64,000 bases of DNA from Streptomyces sp. MUM 178J (GTDB lineage: Bacteria; Actinomycetota; Actinomycetes; Streptomycetales; Streptomycetaceae): positions 15,336 to 79,335 of the forward strand of contig NZ_JADWYQ010000032.1 in NCBI RefSeq assembly GCF_022414575.1, written 5' to 3'. Below the pieces are notes generated by a model. That model was not told the DNA's origin, searched no databases, and was given only the letters and a program-made list of their open reading frames with translations. Both the position numbers and the translations under genes were made by a program. Of this stretch, positions 24,909-34,020 are shown in pieces (within the stretch, counting starts at the first letter, position 1; each line of letters begins with the position of its first letter).

Positions 24909-26134
24909 TGCACACGTCCTTCGGTCGACGGTCGGCGGTGGTTGAGGGGCAGCGGCGTGATTCCGGCGGTCTGCCAGCGGGCGCGCAGCCGGTCGAGTCC
25001 GGCCGGTTCGTCGTCGGGCAGCAGGGCGATGCCGCAGTCGCCGCCGCCGGCCCCCGACGGCTTGGCCGCGCCGCCGACGGCCTCGGCGGTGTCGCACAGC
25101 GTGTGCAGCGCCGGAGTGAAGACACCGAGGCCGGTCTCCTCGTCCAGCCCGGCCAGGACCTGCCGGGCGGTCCGGATCTGCCGCAGCAGCCCGTCGCGGT
25201 CGCTCTGTTCGAGCGCCTGCGCGGCGGCTCCCACGCATGCGGCGCTACGGGTCAGGAAGTCCCGGTGCGCCGGGCCGCCCCGCCAGTCCCGACGCCCGCC
25301 CAGGTCGGCCACCAGAGCCGCGGTGGAGGCCGGTCGCCCGGTCCAACCGACCAGCAGCGCGAGCCCCCGCGGCGGCGGCAGCGGCCGCACCTCGAAGCCC
25401 GTCCAGGGGACGCGCAACGACTCTTCGACGCCCCGCTGCCGGGCCACTTCCCGTACGGCCGCCCGGTCGGGTGCCCTGTAGAGGATCCAGCCTCCCCAAC
25501 TGCTGGCGGCGAGGTCACCACCGGAGGGACCGGCATCGACCCGGGCGCCGGCCAGCAACGCCACCCGAAACCGCTCCTCGGGCGACAACTCCATCCCGTG
25601 GTACGCCGCCACGGCATCGACGGTCGCCACCGTCACCGCACCGCTGGAACCCAGGCCGAACTTCGTGCCGTTTTCGTGCAGCCGGCTGCGGATCGAGACC
25701 TGCAGCGGTGCCGCCGGTTCCGGCAGCCCACGCCCGATCCGAAGCCTGTCCACCACCTCGACGGCCGACACCACATGCGCCAGGTGCTCCCGGGCCCGCC
25801 TCTCGTCGTCAGAGCCGATCCCGGCCAGCCGACCCCGCCGCCACCGCAGCCGCACTTCCCGGGAGAGCAGTTCGGAGACGACCACGACCTCGGTGACACC
25901 GGAGGCGGATGGCACGGCATGGGCGACGCTGGGAGCGGGTGGCACGGCTGCGGTGGCACCACGGACGGCCGAGTCGGCATCGCCGTCACCGGGGGCGGCC
26001 GTCACCGTGACGGAGACCTGGCGGTCGACCGCAACCAGGATCGCCGGGTTACCGGGCTCCACCACGGCATACTCGCCTGCGGCGAACAGCTTGCCCGGGG
26101 CGTGTCGGGTGACCGTGCGGTGGGGCATGGTCAC
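24905..26134 (-). CDS. mvaK2: Phosphomevalonate kinase
   Basis: About 409 residues, GHMP kinase family, phosphorylating mevalonate 5-phosphate. APGKLFAAGEYAVVEPGNPAI near the N-terminus, the ATP loop KFGLGSSGAVTVATV and the C-terminal GGAAKPSGAGGGDCGIAL are the three GHMP motifs. A proline/alanine-rich insertion near residues 55-80 is longer than in the relative I recall. I chose the GTG at 26134 because it overlaps the decarboxylase stop (GTGA); an ATG six bases on (26128) is equally plausible. Confidence 0.93.
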   Translation of the reverse strand: MTMPHRTVTRHAPGKLFAAGEYAVVEPGNPAILVAVDRQVSVTVTAAPGDGDADSAVRGATAAVPPAPSVAHAVPSASGVTEVVVVSELLSREVRLRWRRGRLAGIGSDDERRAREHLAHVVSAVEVVDRLRIGRGLPEPAAPLQVSIRSRLHENGTKFGLGSSGAVTVATVDAVAAYHGMELSPEERFRVALLAGARVDAGPSGGDLAASSWGGWILYRAPDRAAVREVARQRGVEESLRVPWTGFEVRPLPPPRGLALLVGWTGRPASTAALVADLGGRRDWRGGPAHRDFLTRSAACVGAAAQALEQSDRDGLLRQIRTARQVLAGLDEETGLGVFTPALHTLCDTAEAVGGAAKPSGAGGGDCGIALLPDDEPAGLDRLRARWQTAGITPLPLNHRRPSTEGRVQ

Positions 26135-27189
26135 CGGTTCCCGGTGTGCAGGCAGGCGCCGGGGCCGCAGTGGGCGACGACCACCGGGCAGGACGCGGCG
26201 GCGCGCACGGCCTCCGACACCTGGTCCGCGTCCGAACGACGGCACAGCACCTTGACGTTGGGGCCCGCGTCGATCGTGGCGTAGGCGGGCACGCCGTCCC
26301 GCCGCAGCCGCAGGACCGTGTCGAGCACGGTGAGGGAGGTCGGTGACAGGTATCGCACGGCCGGACGTGCGGCCAGCATCGTGGCGTGCATGCCGAGCGC
26401 GTTCCGTTCGGCGACCTCACCGACCGTAGCCAGGTCCCCGTGCCGCAGTGCCTCCCGCATCTCGACGAGGTCGTCCCGGCTTGACTCGGCCCACGCCCGG
26501 TAGAGCGGGGAGGTCTCGACCGTCCGCCGCATGGCCTCCCGGCTGGACACGGCTTTGGGACCGGCGTCGAGGAGGGCGATCACGAGCGCGGGGGTGAGGT
26601 CGCCGACTGCCACGGGCTCGGCATGGGAGGCGAGGTCCAGGGCCGTCTCCGTATCCCGGTCCGTGTTCGCCCCCGCCCGCCACACCGCGAACCCGCCGAA
26701 GATCGACCGCGAAGCCGAGCCCGAGCCCCGCCGGGCCAGGCGGGACAGGCCGGTGGCGTCCAGTCGGAGGCCGTACGCGGCGGCCGAGGCCACGGCCAGG
26801 GCGGCGAACCCGCTCGCCGAAGAGGCAAGGCCCGCCCCGGTGGGGACGGTGTTGGAGGTACCCACGACGGCCCGTTCGGCTCGTCCGGCCCGCTCCCGGA
26901 CCAGGTCGAGGAAGGCGGTGACCCGCCGGCCGGCCTCCCCCTGGGCGGGGGCGCCGTTGAGTGTCACCTCGTCCGCTGTCGCCCCCGGACTCAGCCGTAC
27001 GGAGGTGGTCGTGGGGAAGACGTCCAGAGTCATCGACAGGCTGTCGGTGTACGGCAGTACGAGCCGTGCGTCGCGCTTGCCCCAGTACTTGACCAGCGCG
27101 ATGTTCGGGTGGGCGACCGCGGTGGCGCCGCCGTCCCGGGACCGTCCGTCCAACAGCTGTGCGTCCAAGAGCTGTACGTCAACGGGCAT
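26131..27189 (-). CDS. mvaD: Diphosphomevalonate decarboxylase
   Basis: A 352-residue GHMP-fold enzyme that converts mevalonate diphosphate to IPP. AHPNIALVKYWGKRD, TDSLSMTLD, the ATP-binding TVPTGAGLASSASGFAALA, RRGSGSASRSIFGGF and DAGPNVKVLCRR are all present. The ATG at 27189 lies inside the mevalonate kinase gene (11-nt overlap), and the stop overlaps phosphomevalonate kinase. It is third in the order kinase, decarboxylase, phosphokinase seen in other Streptomyces mevalonate clusters. Confidence 0.95.
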   Translation of the reverse strand: MPVDVQLLDAQLLDGRSRDGGATAVAHPNIALVKYWGKRDARLVLPYTDSLSMTLDVFPTTTSVRLSPGATADEVTLNGAPAQGEAGRRVTAFLDLVRERAGRAERAVVGTSNTVPTGAGLASSASGFAALAVASAAAYGLRLDATGLSRLARRGSGSASRSIFGGFAVWRAGANTDRDTETALDLASHAEPVAVGDLTPALVIALLDAGPKAVSSREAMRRTVETSPLYRAWAESSRDDLVEMREALRHGDLATVGEVAERNALGMHATMLAARPAVRYLSPTSLTVLDTVLRLRRDGVPAYATIDAGPNVKVLCRRSDADQVSEAVRAAASCPVVVAHCGPGACLHTGNR

Positions 27190-28234
27190 GGCCGGAGAAC
27201 CTCTCCATCGGCACGATCCAGGTCCGCGCGGCCCCGGCCTCACGCAGCCGCAGCTCGACCCGCTGGGCCTGCTCCGGCCCCTGGGCCAGGGCGATCACGC
27301 AGCCGCCCAGCCCACCGCCGCTGATCTTGGCGCCGAGCGCGTCCGCCGCAAGGGCCACGTCGACGAGGGTGTCGATGCGGTCCGTGCTGATTCCCACCTC
27401 GCCGAGCAGTTCATGACAGGCGGTCAGCCGGGTGCCGAAGGCGGCGGCCCGGCCGTCGGCGAGGTCGCGCACGGCGGCGCGAGTCAGCTCGGTGGCCCGG
27501 CCCACGAAGTCGGCCTGTGCCCGTGGGTCGCGTTCGAACCCGCGGCGCAGCAGCTCGACGGCGTCCTTGGTCCGGCCGGCGACACCACTGTCCGCGACGA
27601 CGATCCGGCCGTCGAACCCGATCCGCGGTTCGCGGGCGACATCGCCGGAGAGCAGCACGGGATATGGCGAGCCGGTGGCGAGGGTGTCGATGCCGCTCGC
27701 CCTGCCGTGCGCCACGGTCTCGGCAATCTGCACGAGGTCGAACACGGTCCCGGTGTCGAGTGCGACGCCGAAGAGGTCGGCCAGGGCGAGGACCACGGCC
27801 CGTGCGCAGGCCGCGCTCGAGCCGAGCCCCCGGCCGGTCGGGATCGCACAGTCGATGAGCACGTCCACATGAGGGACGCCGACGACGCCCGCCACCCGCT
27901 TGAACTCGGCCACCAGCCCCCGCAGCCCGTCGGACGCCTCCAGCACCACCGGCTCGGACGCCCCCGTGAGTGTGAAGGTGACGTCACCCGCGGCCGCGGA
28001 CTCGTGCGACGACTGCGCGGCGCTCGCCGTGACCGTCAGCTCCGCGACCGGGAGAGCGAGCGCCGGGGCCCCGTAGACGACGGCGTGCTCGCCCAGCAGA
28101 ATCACTTTCCCATGGGCGCATCCCATACCTAGTTCACGGCTCTTCGAGTTTCCCGGCGCTCCCTGTGCCGAGGTCGGCAGAGTCAACGCGCTCAACTCCC
28201 CTTGTCGTTTCCTTTGTCCGATCGCTTCAACCAT
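27179..28234 (-). CDS. mvk: Mevalonate kinase
   Basis: A 351-residue GHMP kinase phosphorylating mevalonate. It shows GKVILLGEHAVVYGAPALALP, PTGRGLGSSAACARAVVLALADL, HGRASGIDTLATGSPYP and GAKISGGGLGGCVIA. RQGELSALTLPTS near the start closely matches the CL190 enzyme as I recall it. The ATG at 28234 has no clear ribosome site, so the true start may be slightly downstream. The gene begins 88 nt after the polyprenyl synthase stop and is first of the tightly overlapping mevalonate set. Confidence 0.93.
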   Translation of the reverse strand: MVEAIGQRKRQGELSALTLPTSAQGAPGNSKSRELGMGCAHGKVILLGEHAVVYGAPALALPVAELTVTASAAQSSHESAAAGDVTFTLTGASEPVVLEASDGLRGLVAEFKRVAGVVGVPHVDVLIDCAIPTGRGLGSSAACARAVVLALADLFGVALDTGTVFDLVQIAETVAHGRASGIDTLATGSPYPVLLSGDVAREPRIGFDGRIVVADSGVAGRTKDAVELLRRGFERDPRAQADFVGRATELTRAAVRDLADGRAAAFGTRLTACHELLGEVGISTDRIDTLVDVALAADALGAKISGGGLGGCVIALAQGPEQAQRVELRLREAGAARTWIVPMERFSGHAR

Positions 28235-28322
28235 CGGATCACTAGGACGAGAATTACCTACGAAATTATTCAGGACAACAACTCCGTGGAATCGCTGAAA
28301 ATGCACGCGCTTTTCGGCGGAA

Positions 28323-29411
28323 TCAGTGGATTCGCTGCGTCGCGCTGACCGCCATCGCCGCGAGTCGCCCCACCGCGTGCTCGTCGGCCCCGCTCGTCCG
28401 CAGTGCGGCGAGGGCCCGTTCCGTACGCCGGGCGATGTCCTGCTCGACGAGGTCAACCGCGCCCGTGTCGACGAGGACACGGCGGATGGTGACGAGTTCG
28501 GCCTCATCGATGTCAGTGCCGATCTTCGCCCTGAGGAATCCGGCTCCGTCCGGGTCGCACTCGTCGGCGCGGCGCAGCGCCGTGGCGAGCAGGACCGTCC
28601 GCTTGCCCTCGCGGAGGTCGTCACCGGAGGGTTTGCCCGTGACGACGGGGTCGCCGAAGACGCCCAGCAGGTCGTCGCGGAGCTGGAAGGCGATACCGAT
28701 GTCCGCGCCGAACGCGCGGTAGGCAGAGATCAGTCGCTCGTCCGCGCCGGCGATCGCGGCGCCGAGGTGCAACGGACGTTCCACGGTGTACGAGGCCGTC
28801 TTGAACCGGTCGACCCGCAGCGCCGACGCGATGTCCTCGGCGCCGCTCGCCTCGGCAGTGAGGTCGAGCAGTTGCCCGCACAACACCTCCGTGCGCATCG
28901 CGGACCACACCGGACCGATCCGCGCCTGCGCCCGGTCCGGCAGTCCGGAGGCGCGGATCAGGTCGTCGGCCCAGGCCTGGGCCAGGTCGCCGACGAGGAT
29001 CGCGGTGCCGGTGCCGTAGTCGACCGGGTCGCCCGACCAGTGGTGTTCGCGGTGCTGTTCGGCGAACGTCACATGCGCGGCGGGGAAGCCGCGGCGGGTC
29101 AGGGAAGCGTCGATGATGTCGTCGTGGATCAGGGCGGAGGCGTGCAGCAGCTCCAGTGCCGCGCAGGCGCGGGCGACCGCCAGGGCGGCCGGTCCCTCGG
29201 GGTCGCCGCCCGCGCCGAGCCAGCCCAGCCAGGCGAACGTCGGCCGTACCCGCTTGCCGCCCCGCAGCACATAGCTCTCCAGTTCCTCGACCGCGCGGAC
29301 CACGCCCGCCCCGATCGCGTCTGCCTCGCCGCGGCGGGCGGTGAAGAACCCCCGCAGTGCGGTGGTGAAGAGTTCCGTTGCCACGACCGTCTCGGGATGT
29401 CCCACAGCCAT
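28323..29411 (-). CDS. Polyprenyl diphosphate synthase (trans, probably C15-C20)
   Basis: A 362-residue all-helical prenyltransferase condensing IPP with allylic diphosphates. The first aspartate-rich motif is DDIID (97-101) within LLHASALIHDDIIDAS. The second is FQLRDDLLGVFGD, followed by GKPSGDDLREGKRT. The fifth residue before the first motif is Ser92, not an aromatic residue, which by the usual rule favours a chain longer than farnesyl (GGPP). This is inference, since helix D/F residues also set length. The ATG at 29411 begins just after the UbiA stop, so the two are coupled; the likely role is making the prenyl donor for UbiA. Confidence 0.9.
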   Translation of the reverse strand: MAVGHPETVVATELFTTALRGFFTARRGEADAIGAGVVRAVEELESYVLRGGKRVRPTFAWLGWLGAGGDPEGPAALAVARACAALELLHASALIHDDIIDASLTRRGFPAAHVTFAEQHREHHWSGDPVDYGTGTAILVGDLAQAWADDLIRASGLPDRAQARIGPVWSAMRTEVLCGQLLDLTAEASGAEDIASALRVDRFKTASYTVERPLHLGAAIAGADERLISAYRAFGADIGIAFQLRDDLLGVFGDPVVTGKPSGDDLREGKRTVLLATALRRADECDPDGAGFLRAKIGTDIDEAELVTIRRVLVDTGAVDLVEQDIARRTERALAALRTSGADEHAVGRLAAMAVSATQRIH

Positions 29412-29415
29412 GGTG

Positions 29416-30417
29416 TCAGCGCCCCCCGAGGACGAAGAGCGCCAGCGCCACGTTGGTGAAGCCCAGCGCGACCCCGTGGTACGGCAGGGACAACGCATGC
29501 TTGCGCACCGTGGCGAGCGCGGTGTCGAAGGAGTCGCGGGTACCGCTGGTGACCATCCAGATGTAGCGCTGGCTCACCAGCCAGACCACGGCGTAGAGCG
29601 CCAGCCCCCAGGTGAATCCGAAGCCGAGCAGGACCGCGCCCAGGACCATTAGCGCGCCGAGGGCCAGCATCGCGGACTGCACCTGCATCGCCCTGCGAAT
29701 GCCGAGCGCGATGACGTAGGTACGGATGCCGAACTGCTGGTCCTCCAGGTAGTCCTCGGCGTGGTTGGTGACGAACGTGCCCGTCAGCGTCAGCGACAGA
29801 CCGACGACGACCAGGACACTGGCCCACTCCAGCGGGTGCTCGTAGGCCCGCAGGGCGAACATCCCGGGGATGAACACACAACCGAACTGCAGGGTCGGCA
29901 ACTGCCAGAGGCCAGCGCTCTTGAGGTGCAGCGGCGGCAGCGAGTACGCCACTCCCATCAGCCAGCCGGCCAACGCGATCGGCACCAGATCCCAGTGCCC
30001 GGTGCGCACGGCGAGGAAGACCGACGCGCCGAGGTACAGGGCGGACGTTACGGCGAAGTGGGCGACTACCTTACGCACCCCGAGGCCGTAGACGGCCTTC
30101 GGCTGGCGGGACTTGTACGTGGCGTCCAGCTCACGGTCGGCCAACGCGTTCAGCATGTCGGCCATCTGCATGTGGGTGACGCAGAACAGGAACGCCACGA
30201 CCGCGTTCACGGAGGCGAGCTCACCCCAGGCGCGGGCGCCCAGCACGGTCGGTACGAGGCCGATGACCATGTGGATGGGCAGGAACTCGATACGGCGGAT
30301 GACCAGGGCGTACTTGAGGCGCGTGCCGAGCGGGGCGCGTTCGGTCGGCACGCCGCGGGAGTCGGAGAATACCTGGGCGATTTTCGTACCGGATGTAGTG
30401 GCGCTCGTGCTGGACAC
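29416..30417 (-). CDS. UbiA-family membrane prenyltransferase
   Basis: A 333-residue polytopic protein with about eight hydrophobic helices. Both Mg-binding signatures are present: N90-x3-D94-x3-D98 (NALADRELD) and N218-x3-D222-x3-D226 (NHAEDYLED). UbiA enzymes transfer polyprenyl groups to aromatic acceptors, and a few act as terpene cyclases. Lying between a polyprenyl synthase and phenazine-modifying genes, it is the best candidate for prenylating the phenazine. Known Streptomyces phenazine prenyltransferases I recall (PpzP, EpzP) are soluble ABBA proteins, so a UbiA here is unusual. The GTG start is preceded by AGAAGGG. Confidence 0.9.
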   Translation of the reverse strand: MSSTSATTSGTKIAQVFSDSRGVPTERAPLGTRLKYALVIRRIEFLPIHMVIGLVPTVLGARAWGELASVNAVVAFLFCVTHMQMADMLNALADRELDATYKSRQPKAVYGLGVRKVVAHFAVTSALYLGASVFLAVRTGHWDLVPIALAGWLMGVAYSLPPLHLKSAGLWQLPTLQFGCVFIPGMFALRAYEHPLEWASVLVVVGLSLTLTGTFVTNHAEDYLEDQQFGIRTYVIALGIRRAMQVQSAMLALGALMVLGAVLLGFGFTWGLALYAVVWLVSQRYIWMVTSGTRDSFDTALATVRKHALSLPYHGVALGFTNVALALFVLGGR

Positions 30418-30546
30418 GGGAGCGGACCCTTCTCTCGTGGAAACTTCGGAATCGGTGGGCGGAACAGGCGACAGTGCGCGGGCCGCGCGACGTCGTGGGG
30501 TTGTCTCCCGCTCGTGCGGCGAGTGGGGGCCACGGCGGTCGTTCGG

Positions 30547-31770
30547 CTACGCCCCTTCGACAGCGGCGCGGTAGTCGCGGGTGATGGTTCGCAGTTCGCC
30601 GGAAACGTCACCGCCCAGGCGGTCGGCGAGGGCGCGTTCGGAGCGGTCCATCCTGCGGTTGGCGTGCACGATCGCCGTGGTGGCCGGCCGACGGGCCGCC
30701 TCGTACCGGCGCAGCGCGGCGGCGGTGTCGTCCGCGCCGGAGAGCCCAGACGGTCCCGAAGACGCGGCCAGTTCGGTGGCCAGGACGACTGAATCGAGGA
30801 TCGCCTGGCTCGCGCCGTTCGCGCCGATCGGATACATCGGGTGCGCTGCGTCACCGAGGAGGGTGACCAGGTGCTCGCCCCAGGAGGCGAGCGGATCGCG
30901 GTCCACCATCGGGTAGTGCAGGATCCGGGGGCTCGCGCCGAGTGTTGCGCGGATGTCGAGCCAGTCGAACTCCCAGTCCGCGAAGTGCGGGAGCAGATCA
31001 CCCAGGCGGCCCGCTCCGACGTGGGAGGAGGCGGCGGCGCCCGGCACAGCGGCCAGACACACCCAGTTGAGCAGGAACGTGCCGCGTTCGGCGTGCCGTC
31101 GGGAGCAAGGGTAGGCGACGATCCGGTTCGCCCGGTCGTCGGCCGCGATGATCATTGTCCGCCCGTCGAGGAACTCGGGCAGTTCGGCCAGTCCACGCCA
31201 CATCCGTACAGCCGTCGTACGCACCGGCGGCTCGTCGGGGTGCAGTCGGGCCCGTACGGCCGAGTGCAGCCCGTCCGCGCCGATCAGCGCGTCGGCCTCG
31301 ATGGCCGTCGCCCCGCCGGTTGGCATGTGTATCTGTACGGAAACCCGGTCGCCGCCCTGGTCAAACCCGCGTACCTCGGCCCCGGTGCGGATCGCGTCCG
31401 CGCCGAGCCGTTCGCATACGGCGTCGAGGAGCAGGGTCTGCAGCTCGCCGCGGTGGATGGAGTACTGCGGTGCCGGGTGGCCCGCCGCCGCGCCCCGTGG
31501 TTCGCTCCACAGAGTGGCACCCTTGTGGTTGAGGTACCGATGTTCGCGGGTGGCGATGCCGGTGGCGGCGAGAGCGTCGCCGAGGCCGAGGCCGATGAGT
31601 TCGGCGACCGCGACGGGCTGGATGTTGATGCCGACGCCGAGCGGCCGGATCTCAGGGGCGCTCTCCAGGACGGTGGCGGCCAGTCCGCGGGCGTGCAGTG
31701 CCAGCGCGGCCGTGAGGCCCCCGATGCCGGCGCCGGCGATCACGATGCCGGACTGGGCTGGATTGGTCAT
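30547..31770 (-). CDS. phzS: PhzS-like FAD-dependent phenazine monooxygenase
   Basis: A 407-residue group A flavin monooxygenase. FAD motifs are IVIAGAGIGGL near the N-terminus and LLGDAAHPMYPIGANGASQAI near 305-325. Long stretches match Pseudomonas PhzS as I remember it: ESxxEIRPLGVGINIQP, YSIHRGELQ, RTG, SAVRARLHPD, MWRG, NWVC, ILHYPMVDRDPL. PhzS hydroxylates and decarboxylates 5-methylphenazine-1-carboxylate to pyocyanin. No methyltransferase gene is present here, but a prenyltransferase is, so the likely substrate is an N-prenyl phenazine-1-carboxylate. I chose the ATG at 31770 (AGAAGGG upstream) over an earlier in-frame ATG. Confidence 0.88.
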   Translation of the reverse strand: MTNPAQSGIVIAGAGIGGLTAALALHARGLAATVLESAPEIRPLGVGINIQPVAVAELIGLGLGDALAATGIATREHRYLNHKGATLWSEPRGAAAGHPAPQYSIHRGELQTLLLDAVCERLGADAIRTGAEVRGFDQGGDRVSVQIHMPTGGATAIEADALIGADGLHSAVRARLHPDEPPVRTTAVRMWRGLAELPEFLDGRTMIIAADDRANRIVAYPCSRRHAERGTFLLNWVCLAAVPGAAASSHVGAGRLGDLLPHFADWEFDWLDIRATLGASPRILHYPMVDRDPLASWGEHLVTLLGDAAHPMYPIGANGASQAILDSVVLATELAASSGPSGLSGADDTAAALRRYEAARRPATTAIVHANRRMDRSERALADRLGGDVSGELRTITRDYRAAVEGA

Positions 31771-31821
31771 GGCGGCTGTCACCCTTCTGCGGAACGGAGT
31801 GGGGAAGAGGCCCAAAGCGCG

Positions 31822-32151
31822 CTAGGGGGCGGTGGCCACCGAGACCACCGAGTACAGGACGGGGGCGGGTTTGCCGAGCTCGGCCGTGCGGCGCGCGTAC
31901 TCCTGGGCGGCGGAGTCGGCGAGGGTGGCCTGGATGTCCTGCGGGCTGCGCCACTGGGCGTAGTTCACGACCCGGCTGCCGTCCTTGCTGACGAGGATGT
32001 GCGCCGAGACGAAACCGGGACGGTGTCGGAAGACCTTGTCGAGTCCTTCGTTCAGCAGCGCGACGAGTTCTTGCTGTTTCGCCGGGTCTACTTCGAAGAC
32101 ATTGATCAAGGTGACGAGATTGTCGTCCGGTCGAATTGTCATCTCACTCAT
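31822..32151 (-). CDS. Small antibiotic-biosynthesis-monooxygenase (ABM) domain protein
   Basis: About 109 residues with the dimeric alpha/beta-barrel pattern of ABM proteins: TLINVFEVDPAKQQELVALLNEG, then RHRPGFVSAHILVSKDGSRVVNYAQWRSPQDI and a C-terminal strand VLYSVVSVA. Members act as cofactor-free oxygenases on quinols, or as heme-binding or accessory proteins. It lies 51 nt before phzS and 166 nt after the BVMO, so it probably acts on a reduced phenazine intermediate. ATGs at 32151 and 32142 are both possible starts. Confidence 0.8.
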   Translation of the reverse strand: MSEMTIRPDDNLVTLINVFEVDPAKQQELVALLNEGLDKVFRHRPGFVSAHILVSKDGSRVVNYAQWRSPQDIQATLADSAAQEYARRTAELGKPAPVLYSVVSVATAP

Positions 32152-32317
32152 GGAGTCGAAACTAACGACTTCCAAATGGCCCGGACAATACGTGCGTTGA
32201 CTCACAGGGAATGCGCGCCGAGTGGAATTCAATTGCGCGGGCGACGGCCACGGAAGCGGAGCTTCCGCCGGCCGTCGCCCGGTGTCCCCCCAAGGGGGCG
32301 TGAGGAGATCCGGCGGG

Positions 32318-33976
32318 TCAGACCGAGGTGAGGGACGGCCGGCCGTCCAGGGTGAAGCCCTCGTAGTCGGCGGCGACGATCTCGCGCAGTCGCTGCCGGT
32401 AGGCGCCGATCCCGCCGAAGTAGAATAGGGTGCGCCGCTTGCTGCCGGGGATGTTCGTGCCGAAGATCCACGACTCGGTCTGGGCGAACAGGCTGTGCTC
32501 GGCCATCTCCCGGCAGAGCGTGGTCCAGCCCTCCTCCGCGGCGGTGGTCGCCTCGATCGTGCCGATGCCGCGCCGTTCCGCCGCGCGGACCGCCTCGGCG
32601 ATCCACTCGACCTGGGTCTCCAGGCCCGGCGGCAGGTTGCAGAACACGCTGTTGGGGCCGAAGACCATGAACAGGTTGGGGAACCCGTTCATGGCGATGC
32701 CGAGGTAACTACTCGGGGCGTCACCCCAGTGCTCCCCCAGCTCGACGCCCCCGCGGCCGCGGATATCGATCTGGCGGTAGCCGCCCTCCATGGCATCGAA
32801 GCCGGTCGCGAAGACGAGGACGTCAAGTTCGTGTGCGGTGCCGTCCTCGGTGACGAGGCCGGTCGGGGTGATCTGCGCGATCGGGTTCTCCTTGGTGGAC
32901 ACCAGGGTGACGTTGCCGCGGTTGTATGTCTCGTAGTAACCAGAGTTGCAGATGGGCCGCTTGGCGTAGAAGTCGCTCGGCATGAGCTTGCGGGCGGTCT
33001 CGGGGTCTCCCACGATCTGCGCGATCTTCGACCGTATGAACGACGCGGCGGCCTCGTTCGCCACCGGGTCGAAGGCCAGGTCGGCGAAGGTGCCGAACAT
33101 GAAATGGAAGCCGTTGCCCGCCTGCCACGCCTTCTCGAAGACGCGCTCGCGCTCGGCCTCGGAGACGCTCATCGCGGGCGTCTCGCTCTCCTTGAAGCCG
33201 CAGCCGACCCGGGAATTGAAGACCTGCTCCCAGATCTCGTCGTACTTCTCCCGTACCTCGGCCAGGTACTCGTCGCTGAGCGGCCCGTCGCCGGAGGGCA
33301 CGACGTACTGCGCGGAGCGCTGGAACACCGTGAGGTGCCCGGCCGTCTTCGCGGCGGCGCAGATGAACTGGGTGCCGGTGGACCCGGTGCCGACGACCCC
33401 GACACGCTTGCCCGCGATGTCGAGGTCCGCAGGCCAGGACCCGGTGTGCACGATCGGCCCGGCGAAACTGTCCCGGCCCTTGATGTCGGGGAGGTTCGCG
33501 GACGACAGCGGTCCGAGCGCGCTGACCACGTACCGGGCGGTGAACTCCTCGCCGCCGTCGGTCCGCGCGGTCCACAGGTTGCTCGCCTCGTCGTATGTCA
33601 GCGACTTGATCGCGGTGTCGAACTGGATGTCCTTGCGCAGGTCGTGCCGGTCGACGACCGCCTCCAGGTACGCAAGGATCTCCGGCTGGGTGGCGTAGCG
33701 GGTCTTCCACTGCCACTCGCGCAGCATCTCCTTGTCGAAGGAGTAGCGGTACACGATGCTGTCGACGTCCGCGGCGGCGCCCGGGTAGCGATTCCAGTAC
33801 CAGGTGCCGCCGACACCGCCGGCCTTGTCGAAGACCCGTACAGTGAGGCCGGCCTCGTCGCGCAGCTTGTGCAGCATGTAGATGCCGGCGATTCCGGCGC
33901 CGACGACGAGGGCGTCGAAGTGGGTCGGCCGGTCCTCCGTGACGCCGTCGGCGACTGCGTTGGTGACTGCGTTCAT
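32318..33976 (-). CDS. Baeyer-Villiger-type flavin monooxygenase
   Basis: A 552-residue FAD/NADPH enzyme. It has the first Rossmann motif VVGAGIAGIYMLH, FDKAGGVGGTWYWNRYPGAA, the BVMO fingerprint FAGPIVHTGSWP, and the second Rossmann motif VGVVGTGSTGTQF. FATGFDAMEGGY and a cyclohexanone-monooxygenase-like C-terminus (SWIFGTNIPG) follow. BVMOs insert oxygen next to carbonyls, but related enzymes hydroxylate N or S. No carbonyl substrate is obvious on a simple phenazine, so it may act on the terpene part or as an N-oxygenase. The ATG at 33976 follows AAAGG. phzG ends 44 nt upstream. Confidence 0.9.
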   Translation of the reverse strand: MNAVTNAVADGVTEDRPTHFDALVVGAGIAGIYMLHKLRDEAGLTVRVFDKAGGVGGTWYWNRYPGAAADVDSIVYRYSFDKEMLREWQWKTRYATQPEILAYLEAVVDRHDLRKDIQFDTAIKSLTYDEASNLWTARTDGGEEFTARYVVSALGPLSSANLPDIKGRDSFAGPIVHTGSWPADLDIAGKRVGVVGTGSTGTQFICAAAKTAGHLTVFQRSAQYVVPSGDGPLSDEYLAEVREKYDEIWEQVFNSRVGCGFKESETPAMSVSEAERERVFEKAWQAGNGFHFMFGTFADLAFDPVANEAAASFIRSKIAQIVGDPETARKLMPSDFYAKRPICNSGYYETYNRGNVTLVSTKENPIAQITPTGLVTEDGTAHELDVLVFATGFDAMEGGYRQIDIRGRGGVELGEHWGDAPSSYLGIAMNGFPNLFMVFGPNSVFCNLPPGLETQVEWIAEAVRAAERRGIGTIEATTAAEEGWTTLCREMAEHSLFAQTESWIFGTNIPGSKRRTLFYFGGIGAYRQRLREIVAADYEGFTLDGRPSLTSV

Positions 33977-34020
33977 GACTGCCTTTCGAAGCTTCGATGG
34001 GTGTGGGTGGGCGCCGGCGG

